From Allomuricauda sp. ARW1Y1 (GTDB taxonomy: Bacteria > Bacteroidota > Bacteroidia > Flavobacteriales > Flavobacteriaceae), in NCBI RefSeq assembly GCF_013407935.1, contig NZ_JACBZU010000003.1, forward strand, positions 434,001 to 498,000: DNA of 64,000 bases. Reading direction: 5' to 3'. This document shows positions 18,074 through 25,427 of this stretch, piece by piece (the stretch's first letter is position 1; the number at the start of each line of letters is the position of its first letter). The notes under the pieces were generated by a model. That model was not told where the DNA came from. It ran no database searches and saw only the letters and a program-made list of their open reading frames with translations. A program made the position numbers and the translations under genes.

Positions 18074-18985
18074 TCACTGTATTAATGTTCTTACTCCCTT
18101 TGTAGCCCCTCCCGTCTTGGCATCAACTGCTGTTTGGGCAGCCTTTTTCGTATAGTGTTTTGTCTGCTCCTTTAAATGCCCTGCACTTACGTTCATACCC
18201 TGGACAATGAAGTTGGACAATACTGGTGCCTTGAGGTACATAAAAACGTTCATGAAAATCAAAAGTCCACTTGTAAGTACCAGCCCTAAATCGGCTTGTT
18301 CTCCCTGAAGTATCGAGCTAATGAGTTTGTCCAAAATGTTCAACATAAAATTGTCAATGAGGTAGAGCATAGGAATCCAGAGGCAAACGCTCATAAACTT
18401 TTGCAGCCATGCCTTCCACATACCACCGAATATGGGAATGAATGAAAGTCCAATGTTCAATGGGCCGAAAATGATAAGAACGAACAGATAGATGACCGAC
18501 ATTGCCTTAATACCTATGAATACTACGGCGGATATGACTGATGCAATCATAACCACCACGGAGGTTATGGAACTTAGAACGAACGCCTGAAAAGCTTCGG
18601 GGTCGGCACTCAGTAATACCCATGACCATGCATAGTCGGAAGAGGATTTGACTTGGGCCACCAAGACCTTCGTTTGCAACACATCCCAAGAAACATCATT
18701 GGCTTTGAAGGAGTTGCCGATTCCTTGATAGAATTCAAGGATGGTCATTGTGACTACCTTATAATTGAGCAATAAGGCAGCCAAGGGAACCCATTTCAGG
18801 TATTCCAAAAAAACCGCCCTTGTTCGGGGGTTTACGAAAACCTTCAGCCCAAGCAGGGCGATACCGATATAGGCGAACTGCTGGCCGATATCGACAATCG
18901 CATCGGTCGCCTCGAACGCGTCTGCGATGTACCGGTCGAACATTTCGTTGACCGTCTCGCGTATTCCCTTTTCCGTGACCTGCAT
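18074..18985 (-). CDS. traJ: Conjugative transposon protein TraJ (VirB6-like)
   Basis: The protein has 303 residues with about six hydrophobic helices, among them FAYIGIALLGLKVFVNPRTR and VVMIASVISAVVFIGIKAMS, and a polar C-terminus (GGATKGVRTLIQ). It resembles TraJ/TrbL-VirB6 channel proteins of the inner membrane. Position between the TraI-like and TraK genes agrees with the order in Bacteroides conjugative transposons. Confidence 0.88.
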   Translation of the reverse strand: MQVTEKGIRETVNEMFDRYIADAFEATDAIVDIGQQFAYIGIALLGLKVFVNPRTRAVFLEYLKWVPLAALLLNYKVVTMTILEFYQGIGNSFKANDVSWDVLQTKVLVAQVKSSSDYAWSWVLLSADPEAFQAFVLSSITSVVVMIASVISAVVFIGIKAMSVIYLFVLIIFGPLNIGLSFIPIFGGMWKAWLQKFMSVCLWIPMLYLIDNFMLNILDKLISSILQGEQADLGLVLTSGLLIFMNVFMYLKAPVLSNFIVQGMNVSAGHLKEQTKHYTKKAAQTAVDAKTGGATKGVRTLIQ

Positions 18986-18995
18986 TTTCTCCTTC

Positions 18996-19613
18996 TTATT
19001 CTTTGTTCATGTTTATCAAGGATAACTTGGCCTCCCGAAAAGCATTTATCTGTGAGAGTTTGTTATTATAGGCGATCAAACCGTCCAGAAGCTGTTCAAG
19101 TTTTGAGTTGATGCCGCTAACTTTCTTAAGACGTTCTTCAGGAAGGATGATGGATTTGGTTTTGATAATCCCATTACACTGTTTGAACAGGTTTTTGGCC
19201 TCTAAAATCGCATTGGCCGTGTAACCCGCAAACTCCTGAATTTCGTCTTGCTCTAAATGTTTCCATTTTTGGATGCTATTTTTAGAGCTTCTATAGGCTT
19301 CAAGAATTTTGTCCCTTAGCTCCATGGTCATACTGACATCCGTCGATTTCATTACATAATCGGGAGAAGTCTTTTTGGCATCGAGCTCTTCCTTTAGGAT
19401 CTTTCTTGATTTGGAGGTCTCATTGTTGTTCTTTTCCATCAGGTTGATCAACCGCGCCAAATTCTTGTTGACGGCTTTTAGCTGGATATTGGTATTCATC
19501 AATTGGCTGTTGACCACGCCAACGCTGGCATTGGTTGCGGCATCTGTTACCGGAATTTGGCCTATCATGGCCATTGGGAATAGTAAGGATAGGTACAATA
19601 GTGTTTTTTTCAT
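18996..19613 (-). CDS. traI: Periplasmic TraI-like conjugation protein (VirB5-like)
   Basis: The ATG at 19613 gives 205 residues starting MKKTLLYLSLLFPMAMIGQ, a clear signal peptide; an upstream in-frame GTG/TTG extension would run into traG. The rest is long helix with repeated N-K-N-L-A-R-L and K-x-L-x-x-L patterns, including a coiled-coil-like centre. Placed between traG and traJ, where Bacteroides elements encode TraI (DUF4141), a VirB5-type periplasmic protein. The match to DUF4141 is by position and character more than by exact motif. Its ATG overlaps the traG stop by 4 bp. Confidence 0.65.
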   Translation of the reverse strand: MKKTLLYLSLLFPMAMIGQIPVTDAATNASVGVVNSQLMNTNIQLKAVNKNLARLINLMEKNNNETSKSRKILKEELDAKKTSPDYVMKSTDVSMTMELRDKILEAYRSSKNSIQKWKHLEQDEIQEFAGYTANAILEAKNLFKQCNGIIKTKSIILPEERLKKVSGINSKLEQLLDGLIAYNNKLSQINAFREAKLSLINMNKE

Positions 19614-22159
19614 GTTTTCTGGTTTTGAAGGGAATTGGCATAGGCGTAAGCCTTTGCGGTCAGTTCCCAATTGTTATGATTGTTTCTGTATAGTTTTTCG
19701 ATTCTCGAACTTTCTGTCGGATTTGTTTCGTAGATACATTTTTCTTCCAAAGAGGTTTCCACTCCGTACACCTTTACCTTGTCCATCCAACAAAAGGCGA
19801 CCTCCCGCAGTTTTCTGCCTTTGGGCAAGTCTTTGTTGATGGAGAGAATGAGTTGTTTCTGTTTTTCGCCCAATCCCATAATGGCCTGGATCTTATCGAA
19901 GGATAGTGCAAAATCTCGCATGTCCAGAAACACTTTAATGTGCGAATTGACTACGATGGCATTTTTAATAATTTCCGAGGAAATGAAATCGCTTACTTTT
20001 TGGGATATAAAAATGGGCTGACCGCCTAATTTTCTTGCCATTCTTGATTGACCGTTGAAGTACGATTCCAGTTCTGGGGTAATCAAAGCTTTCCAAGCCT
20101 CATCAACCGCTATGATTTTATTGATGGATAGCTTGGATGGGTCGTGCATCTTCTTGTTGAAGATGTCCATTATCATCAAAGCGGTTATCGGAAACAACAA
20201 GTCGTTGTCAATCAGTTTTCCCAATTTGAAGTACACCACCTTTTCCTCGCTAAGCCCTGTAATCCTATCGTCCACTTTGTTCAACAAATTTCCCCTTGGA
20301 CCTTCAGAGCCGTATTTTTCCAGTAGGAAAAGAAAAACATGGGGGTCGAACTTTTCCTTTGGGATTTTCTTGGTCCTAGTCAAAATCACGGCCTGCTCCT
20401 TGCAGTATGCAAAGAAAGTGTCGAATTTGAAGTTGGAATCCCCGTTCCGCCACATGGTTTCATAGTAGCGCGAAACCAAGAGTTCAAGAACGGTGTTTGT
20501 GACCTCTAGACCATTGCCCTTATTTTTATTATCTGTAATGAGTTTTAATAGGGATACCAGATGTAGCAACTTACCTTCCGTCAAAGCCTTTCCCTTGCCG
20601 GAAGATTCAATGAAGTCGTACTTGTCCAAAAGAAAGGGATTGAAAGTAAATGGACTGGCATCATCATGTTGTAGAATAACCCCACCGAACACCTCGGTCA
20701 GCTTGTCGTATGAATTGCCGTCCTCCATGATGACGGCCTCGCCACCTTGCCTCAGTTCAGAGGCGATATAGTGGTTGACATAGTAGGACTTGCCTCCACC
20801 GGACCCGGAGGCGACCAGCATACCACGGTTAAATATCCAATCTTTTTTCTCCGGTTCGCGGTACACGCTTACGGATAATGGGCGCCCTGAAATACGATCC
20901 ACCAGACGCAAGCCTTCGACAGCTTCGGAGGAATCTTTATAGCCACCCTCAAAGTAGAGTAGGGCAGAGGCCATATCGCTGGGCATGGGCATGTACATAT
21001 CAGAGGAAATGCCGATACCGTTTCCCGGCACCCCTGCAAAAAATAGGTTCTTCCGGTCTATGGTATTTTGTTTCGCATTTATTTTCAATTTCTTGAAAGC
21101 GGATGCGATGTCGTTTTCCATTTGTCGTTGACGGTCTTTTTCCTCTTCAAAACCGAATACGTTCAGATGGTAAAAGACCGTTTCCCTATGGCTTTCAAGA
21201 ACGTCTTTGGTGTATTCATATATTTGGTTGGCGTAGATAGTGTTGCTGTCATCCCACCTCCCCGAACCGAACCGCTGAAAGTTTTTGGCTTTTTTTCGAA
21301 GTCCTGCCAAAACTTTTTCTTGGTTCGGCACATAAATGTATTGGTTGATGATATGTTCATGGGGCACCTTAAAGCCCAATGAAAAAAGGTTTCCTATTGG
21401 AAAACGATTGTGCCGAGTCGTGAACTTGCCGTATAGTTCGTGAGAGCCGATATGGTCTTTGGTAAACTGGTCTAAGTTTTCAAGCGTGAAAAAACGCCCT
21501 TGTTTGCGCCCTATGTTAACCGTGTTGCCGCTAAAATCAACATCCCGCAGGTTCGTATTTCTTTCGGACAGTCCGAAGTATTTAGCATACAGCCCATTTT
21601 CAGAAAACAGGTCCTCGTATTCCAATATTTTCGATTTGACCAGTCCGGTAGCATTAATCAAGTTATTGACGTTCGCCACCTGATTCTCGAAATGGGCCAA
21701 GGCGTCCGTATCAATAAATTCCGTGGGAACGGTTTGGTTCAAATAGAAATCCCTGTTCTTTCCCAAGAAACTGTTCGCCCGTTTGGAGCTGTAGTTGATA
21801 TAGTTTTTGGGAACTATGCTGATATACAGATAATGGGTTCCTATTAAATAAGGGCGATCTTCAAAATGGTGTTCGTTGGCCCGCTCCAAAAAGTCCCCTT
21901 GCTGACGTTCCTTGATAGGATTGTAATTCTCCTGAAGGAAAAAGTCCTGTCTGTGGAGTAATCGGTCCGGTCCCAAAACTGCGATAATATTGAAGAACTG
22001 CTCCTGTAGGATTCCATATTCCGAGGCATCCAAAGTAAATACTTCGGGAAGCTCCAATTGCAAGGGAATCGTTACGCACCCTTTTTCCTTAGCGATTAGG
22101 GATTGCCGTTCATACCCGTATATGGGGAAGGCGTCCCAAAGTGCTACCTGTTTTTCCAT
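19610..22159 (-). CDS. traG: TraG conjugation ATPase (VirB4-like)
   Basis: The protein has 849 residues, normal for the family. The Walker A motif is A-S-G-S-G-G-G-K-S with K457, and the Walker B region is K-I-I-A-V-D-E-A-W-K-A-L. The C-terminal RecA-like domain also contains QSRMARKLGGQPIFISQKVSDF, typical of VirB4/TraG ATPases. It powers pilus assembly and DNA export at the inner membrane. It overlaps traF by 16 bp upstream and the TraI-like gene by 4 bp downstream, so translation is probably coupled through the operon. Confidence 0.95.
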   Translation of the reverse strand: MEKQVALWDAFPIYGYERQSLIAKEKGCVTIPLQLELPEVFTLDASEYGILQEQFFNIIAVLGPDRLLHRQDFFLQENYNPIKERQQGDFLERANEHHFEDRPYLIGTHYLYISIVPKNYINYSSKRANSFLGKNRDFYLNQTVPTEFIDTDALAHFENQVANVNNLINATGLVKSKILEYEDLFSENGLYAKYFGLSERNTNLRDVDFSGNTVNIGRKQGRFFTLENLDQFTKDHIGSHELYGKFTTRHNRFPIGNLFSLGFKVPHEHIINQYIYVPNQEKVLAGLRKKAKNFQRFGSGRWDDSNTIYANQIYEYTKDVLESHRETVFYHLNVFGFEEEKDRQRQMENDIASAFKKLKINAKQNTIDRKNLFFAGVPGNGIGISSDMYMPMPSDMASALLYFEGGYKDSSEAVEGLRLVDRISGRPLSVSVYREPEKKDWIFNRGMLVASGSGGGKSYYVNHYIASELRQGGEAVIMEDGNSYDKLTEVFGGVILQHDDASPFTFNPFLLDKYDFIESSGKGKALTEGKLLHLVSLLKLITDNKNKGNGLEVTNTVLELLVSRYYETMWRNGDSNFKFDTFFAYCKEQAVILTRTKKIPKEKFDPHVFLFLLEKYGSEGPRGNLLNKVDDRITGLSEEKVVYFKLGKLIDNDLLFPITALMIMDIFNKKMHDPSKLSINKIIAVDEAWKALITPELESYFNGQSRMARKLGGQPIFISQKVSDFISSEIIKNAIVVNSHIKVFLDMRDFALSFDKIQAIMGLGEKQKQLILSINKDLPKGRKLREVAFCWMDKVKVYGVETSLEEKCIYETNPTESSRIEKLYRNNHNNWELTAKAYAYANSLQNQKT

Positions 22160-22467
22160 AGCACTAGGTTTTTAAAGGAATTGGAAACTTTAATGGCATT
22201 GGGTCTTTGGGAATCTGCCAGTTTTTTGACAAACCCGTTTGCCCCATAGGTACGGGAATAGAATAGCAAAACAAGGAAAATGATTACGATAACGATAGCT
22301 ATCAAGAGCAAGGCATAGACCATTGGAATAAAAGTGGAAAGCACCAGACCCAATAGTATGGCCGTTAGTACCAAATACAGACAATACATAATGTATTTGG
22401 CCTTCAGTCCTTTATATAGGACATCCTTTTGCAGTCCCTTTTGGATAGGGATGTAATGATTCTCCAT
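22144..22467 (-). CDS. traF: Conjugative transposon protein TraF (DUF4133, VirB3-like)
   Basis: The protein has 107 residues. A short cytoplasmic start (MENHYIPIQKGLQKDVLYKG) leads into two close membrane helices and a soluble tail ending in F-K-N-L-V-L-W-K-N-R. Such proteins are VirB3-like and act with the TraG ATPase. It follows traE by 12 bp and overlaps traG. Confidence 0.88.
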   Translation of the reverse strand: MENHYIPIQKGLQKDVLYKGLKAKYIMYCLYLVLTAILLGLVLSTFIPMVYALLLIAIVIVIIFLVLLFYSRTYGANGFVKKLADSQRPNAIKVSNSFKNLVLWKNR

Positions 22468-22479
22468 AAGACGGGAAAT

Positions 22480-22839
22480 TTAAATATTGGCAATCTCCTC
22501 GCCGATGGCGATCAATGCAAAAAAGATGGCAATACCAATGACGGCCTTTCCCAACTTGTTGGCAAGGTCGGTCTGTTGATCGCGGATATACAGATAGGCA
22601 AGCCCTGTTATCGCAATGGCGACGCCGGCAATAATCTTGATGATGTCCACTATCTCACGGGAAAGGGTCTTTGAATCGTTCTTGAAGTCCTGCGCCTCTT
22701 GTAGAAGCTGTTCAAATTGCCCGAAGGAGCAAATAGGAATGCAAATCAAGATTAGAATTAGTAGAAAGGGTTCAGGTTTCGGAATCCGGCGGGTCATCTT
22801 CCGCCATATCCGTGTTGCGGATAATTTTGAGCTTTTCAT
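22480..22839 (-). CDS. traE: TraE pilin-like protein (DUF4134, VirB2-like)
   Basis: The core is a signal peptide (FLLILILICIPICSFGQ) followed by two membrane helices: I-I-K-I-I-A-G-V-A-I-A-I-T-G-L-A-Y and L-G-K-A-V-I-G-I-A-I-F-F-A-L-I-A, as in VirB2-like pilins. Two starts are possible: ATG at 22839 (119 residues, preceded by the TCAAATTCCTTAAC leader motif) or ATG at 22797 (105 residues, MTRRIPKPEP). Both lie inside the end of the upstream gene. The leader motif favours 22839; the shorter start gives a more usual signal peptide. Expected to form the conjugative pilus or channel. Confidence 0.82.
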   Translation of the reverse strand: MKSSKLSATRIWRKMTRRIPKPEPFLLILILICIPICSFGQFEQLLQEAQDFKNDSKTLSREIVDIIKIIAGVAIAITGLAYLYIRDQQTDLANKLGKAVIGIAIFFALIAIGEEIANI

Positions 22840-23122
22840 GCTTTTTGCGAGTTAAGGAATTTGAATCATCATCCAATGAACCCTCTTTAAAAGCTTCCAG
22901 AAGTTTTGAAGTGTCTTCCACTTCATCGATCTGGTCGAGTACAGCTCCTAAATCCGTCTGTTCATTATTTGATTTATTTACAAATTTATTATTTAAATGC
23001 AAATAAGCAAGTTTTTCTGAATCTTTTTTATTTGAAGTTCTTTTTTTCTTGAGCAAAACCCAGGCAACATATCCGTAATAGATAAGGGCCAAGCCTATCA
23101 ATATGTACCAGTAATTGCTCAT
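22772..23122 (-). CDS. Small membrane-anchored protein of the tra operon
   Basis: The protein has 116 residues: an N-terminal membrane helix (SNYWYILIGLALIYYGYVAW), then a Lys-rich stretch and an acidic, probably disordered tail ending in E-D-D-P-P-D-S-E-T. It lies between the DUF3408-like gene (8 bp) and traE, with which it overlaps. Its position matches that of TraD/TraC-type small genes in other Bacteroidota elements, but no family motif is recognised. Its coding sequence includes the 14-bp leader motif shared with other genes. Confidence 0.6.
   Translation of the reverse strand: MSNYWYILIGLALIYYGYVAWVLLKKKRTSNKKDSEKLAYLHLNNKFVNKSNNEQTDLGAVLDQIDEVEDTSKLLEAFKEGSLDDDSNSLTRKKHEKLKIIRNTDMAEDDPPDSET
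22851..22864 (-). repeat. Leader motif copy upstream of traE
   Basis: On the minus strand this reads TCAAATTCCTTAAC, followed by TC, giving 16 bases identical to the copy at 47878. It ends 11 bp before the ATG at 22839. It is part of the coding sequence of the gene at 22772-23122, yet matches copies that are purely non-coding, so selection on the DNA or RNA level is possible. Confidence 0.55.
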
Positions 23123-23130
23123 TCTTGTTT

Positions 23131-23595
23131 TTACTCCTGTTCAATAAGGTTTAGGAGTTTTCTATATTTTTGATGAATAAAATCTTCCAAGACCTTTCGC
23201 ATCAAATCATTGCGATGAGTCTTAATATCCAGTTTATAGGATGCCCCCCGTGCCAATTTCTCATATTTGGCCATGCAATCCCTACTTAGGGAGAGTACAA
23301 ACGATTCCTTTTTGTCCCTATAGTTTTCTGTGTTCAGAAACTTTTCGAACTTTTGGACGGCGTACCCATTCCCATCCGGTGCGTTTTCAAACTGTTTTGG
23401 CTTGAAATCTTTATTGGTGGCCTTTTCGTCCTTTTCTCTAACGGATTTTGGCACAAAATGTTGTTTTTCCTCTTGGCTCCATTTGTCTGGCGAACGTTCG
23501 TTTTTCAATCCTTCCAGAACATCAACGGTTGCCTTATTTTTTTCCGCCATCTTTTGGATGAGGCCAAGCGTGTCTATCTTCCGTTCTTTTTTCAT
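23131..23595 (-). CDS. traB: TraB-like DUF3408 protein
   Basis: The protein has 154 residues and no signal peptide. The C-terminal ~65 residues (KESFVLSLSRDCMAKYEKLA...KTHRNDLMRKVLEDFI) look like a ribbon-helix-helix-type fold, the usual end of DUF3408 proteins that follow the ParA-like TraA in Bacteroidota elements. The N-terminal half is charged and probably flexible. It starts 11 bp after the ParA gene. It is likely to bind DNA together with the ParA ATPase; this is inference from family and position. Confidence 0.7.
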   Translation of the reverse strand: MKKERKIDTLGLIQKMAEKNKATVDVLEGLKNERSPDKWSQEEKQHFVPKSVREKDEKATNKDFKPKQFENAPDGNGYAVQKFEKFLNTENYRDKKESFVLSLSRDCMAKYEKLARGASYKLDIKTHRNDLMRKVLEDFIHQKYRKLLNLIEQE

Positions 23596-23606
23596 CGTTC
23601 TGCTTT

Positions 23607-24287
23607 TTACTGCGTTAATTGGGCAACTTCCTCAAAAAAATGCTTGATGTCCTTTGAGCCCAATTCCTTATGGTCGGGAATGGGGTAGAGGGTGTTTCGG
23701 TAACGTTCCTTGTAAATGGTCTTGTCCTTGACCACACTTTTCATCATCGGTATATCCGCGTTCAGGAACTGTTGGCGTAGCACCGCGAACTTGTTTTTCT
23801 TGACCAACTTGTATTTGTTGAAGAATAAGTGGATACTTTTCAGTATGCGCTCATCATTGTCCAGGAAATTGTTTTTCAGGGTAAAATAGAAGTGGGAAGT
23901 ACTGTCGATTTCCAACTCGTCATGATCGAATGGTACGAAAACGTGCTCCACATATAACAGACCTTTTACCATTTCTACGTTCAAACTCCCGGGAAGATCA
24001 AGAATGATATAGTCCACGAGGCCATAGTGCTTCGTTATGGCGTCCTGTAGGTTAGCAACGGTAACTGGTTCTATGGGATAAAGTTCCATGGATTGCCTTT
24101 CCTCTTCGTCCAGCGATTCCAATTCGCGCTCTCTTTTGTTGTAAATAGAGTATTGGGGGTTGTCGGCATCCAACAGTACCACTTTTTTGCCCTTGGCATA
24201 AAAAAGGTCGGACGCTAGGATGATGTTCAAGGTCGTTTTTCCGATACCTCCTTTTTCGCCAACGACACTAATGATCTTTGTTTCCAT
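23607..24287 (-). CDS. traA: ParA/MinD-family ATPase TraA
   Basis: The protein has 226 residues with the deviant Walker A motif G-E-K-G-G-I-G-K-T-T-L (residues ~10-20), D-A-D-N-P-Q-Y-S after the second strand, and I-L-D-L-P-G as the Walker B-like segment. TraA of Bacteroidota conjugative transposons belongs to this ParA-type group and begins the tra operon. It may position or stabilise the transferring DNA or the mating machine. It is the first gene of the minus-strand operon after the 750 bp non-coding region. Confidence 0.9.
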   Translation of the reverse strand: METKIISVVGEKGGIGKTTLNIILASDLFYAKGKKVVLLDADNPQYSIYNKRERELESLDEEERQSMELYPIEPVTVANLQDAITKHYGLVDYIILDLPGSLNVEMVKGLLYVEHVFVPFDHDELEIDSTSHFYFTLKNNFLDNDERILKSIHLFFNKYKLVKKNKFAVLRQQFLNADIPMMKSVVKDKTIYKERYRNTLYPIPDHKELGSKDIKHFFEEVAQLTQ

Positions 24288-24745
24288 AATTCGAGAATTG
24301 TTTCGTTCATTGATTAAATAATTAATGTATTGATGAAGGCCGTAACCAATGAATTACATACCTAAACAATTATATAAATAATGATGAATATAGAATTATA
24401 AAATATTAATAAACAAGTATTTATAAATTATTTTTTGACGTAAAACCATATAAGACCATGTGGAATCAAATGGATCCAGGAACCAAATCGATATGGTCTA
24501 ATGAAAATAATTTTTTCGTGAAATTGCATAGGGAAAGCTAACCAAGACTCCATTAATGAAACAGTATTTTTATGCCCTGATTAGGGATATTTCAGATGGA
24601 TAATTATTCATATTCCATAAAAACACTAATTGTTTTATTAATAGGAAAATTTTGAAATGGGGCCATTTCATGTGTTTCCAAAGTTCCTGTGGAAGCCAAG
24701 GAAGCCTATCGGCACCCTTGGCCCCCTCGGAACCATACAAAAGCC

Positions 24746-24767
24746 CATGGGACGAAATCGTCCCATG
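24746..24767. repeat. Perfect 10-bp palindrome CATGGGACGA-AA-TCGTCCCATG
   Basis: Two perfect 10-base arms are separated by AA. It lies in the G/C-richer block of the candidate oriT region. No U-run follows and no gene ends here, so it is not a terminator. Relaxosome proteins and relaxases often recognise such repeats beside nic. Confidence 0.6.
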
Positions 24768-24954
24768 CACTTTTTTGGCCCATCCAAAGAAAACTTAGGT
24801 TCATTTTCTACCCTATTCCATGATTATAGATTCCCAAATCAGACCATTTAAAAGTTAAATCTATACCCATTTGACCCCATATGCCCCAATATGGTTTTAT
24901 AGTTTAAATAATTGATTATTAATTAGTTATATTCAAATCGAATCGCTTATATTT

Positions 24955-25034
24955 ATCCGTGAAACGGATAGCAAGCTGTATTCTAAGTTACTTAGAATTG
25001 TCTACTTCTGACGAAGTGTTTTGCTTTAAAAGCA
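24955..25034. repeat. Row of four short hairpins before mobA
   Basis: Four inverted repeats follow one another in 80 bp and end 6 bp before the mobA ATG: ATCCGT-GAA-ACGGAT (24955-24969), TTCTAAG-TTA-CTTAGAA (24981-24997), ACTTC-TGAC-GAAGT (25004-25017) and TGCTTT-A-AAAGCA (25022-25034). All arms are perfect. They may be protein-binding sites of the relaxosome or folded structures in the mobA leader. Confidence 0.55.
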
Positions 25035-25040
25035 TTGAAA

Positions 25041-25427
25041 ATGGAACAGGGAAAAAGAGGTCGAAAGCGACTAGGGAAAAAGAAGCGATACCATAACGTA
25101 ATGCTCCGTTTCAACGATTCGGAATATTCTAAACTGAAATTAATCTGCGAATCCTATGACCTTGACCCTTCAAAAAGGGGAACCATAAGTCCATTGTTAA
25201 GAAGGCTTGTACTGAACCAAAAGGCTGATGAAAAAGACAAGCTTCCCAATACTTCAAATCTGGCATACCAAATCAATAGGATTGGGAACAACATCAACCA
25301 ATTGGTCAAATTGGCGCACCACAAGAATTTTAGGAATCCGAACAGCCTTTTGGATGTCGAGATACGAAAGACCAACGAACTTTTAAATACCCTCATAGGG
25401 ATTGTTTTTGAAAAAGAACCACAATGA
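25041..25427 (+). CDS. mobA: Relaxosome accessory protein MobA
   Basis: The ATG at 25041 is chosen over a TTG at 25035; the product has 128 residues. A ribbon-helix-helix-like start (YHNVMLRFNDSEYSKLKLIC) is followed by the motif L-A-Y-Q-I-N-R-I-G-N-N-I-N-Q-L-V-K, typical of MobC/MobA-type plasmid mobilisation proteins. They bind oriT and help the relaxase nick it. The stop overlaps the mobB start (25424), so the two are translationally coupled. Confidence 0.88.
   Translation: MEQGKRGRKRLGKKKRYHNVMLRFNDSEYSKLKLICESYDLDPSKRGTISPLLRRLVLNQKADEKDKLPNTSNLAYQINRIGNNINQLVKLAHHKNFRNPNSLLDVEIRKTNELLNTLIGIVFEKEPQ

Larger units (their letters stand above)
24288..25040. other. Non-coding region between traA and mobA, candidate oriT
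   Basis: The 750 bp contain no convincing gene; short ORFs here are A/T-rich and without plausible starts. The left part is very A/T-rich (24340-24460). A G/C-richer block from about 24660 to 24775 holds several inverted repeats: TTCCA-N9-TGGAA (24676-24694), CCAAGG-N14-CCTTGG (24696-24721) and the palindrome at 24746. TAAAACCATAT (24441-24451) is repeated inverted at 24889-24899. Relaxosome genes mobA and mobB follow at once, and in related elements the transfer origin lies directly before them. No nic sequence can be named from the sequence alone. Confidence 0.55.

Noticed and set aside
24441..24899. TAAAACCATAT and its inverted copy 450 bp apart as element ends or iterons
   Set aside because: Only 11 bp, A/T-rich, and far apart in an A/T-rich region; noted with the oriT region only.
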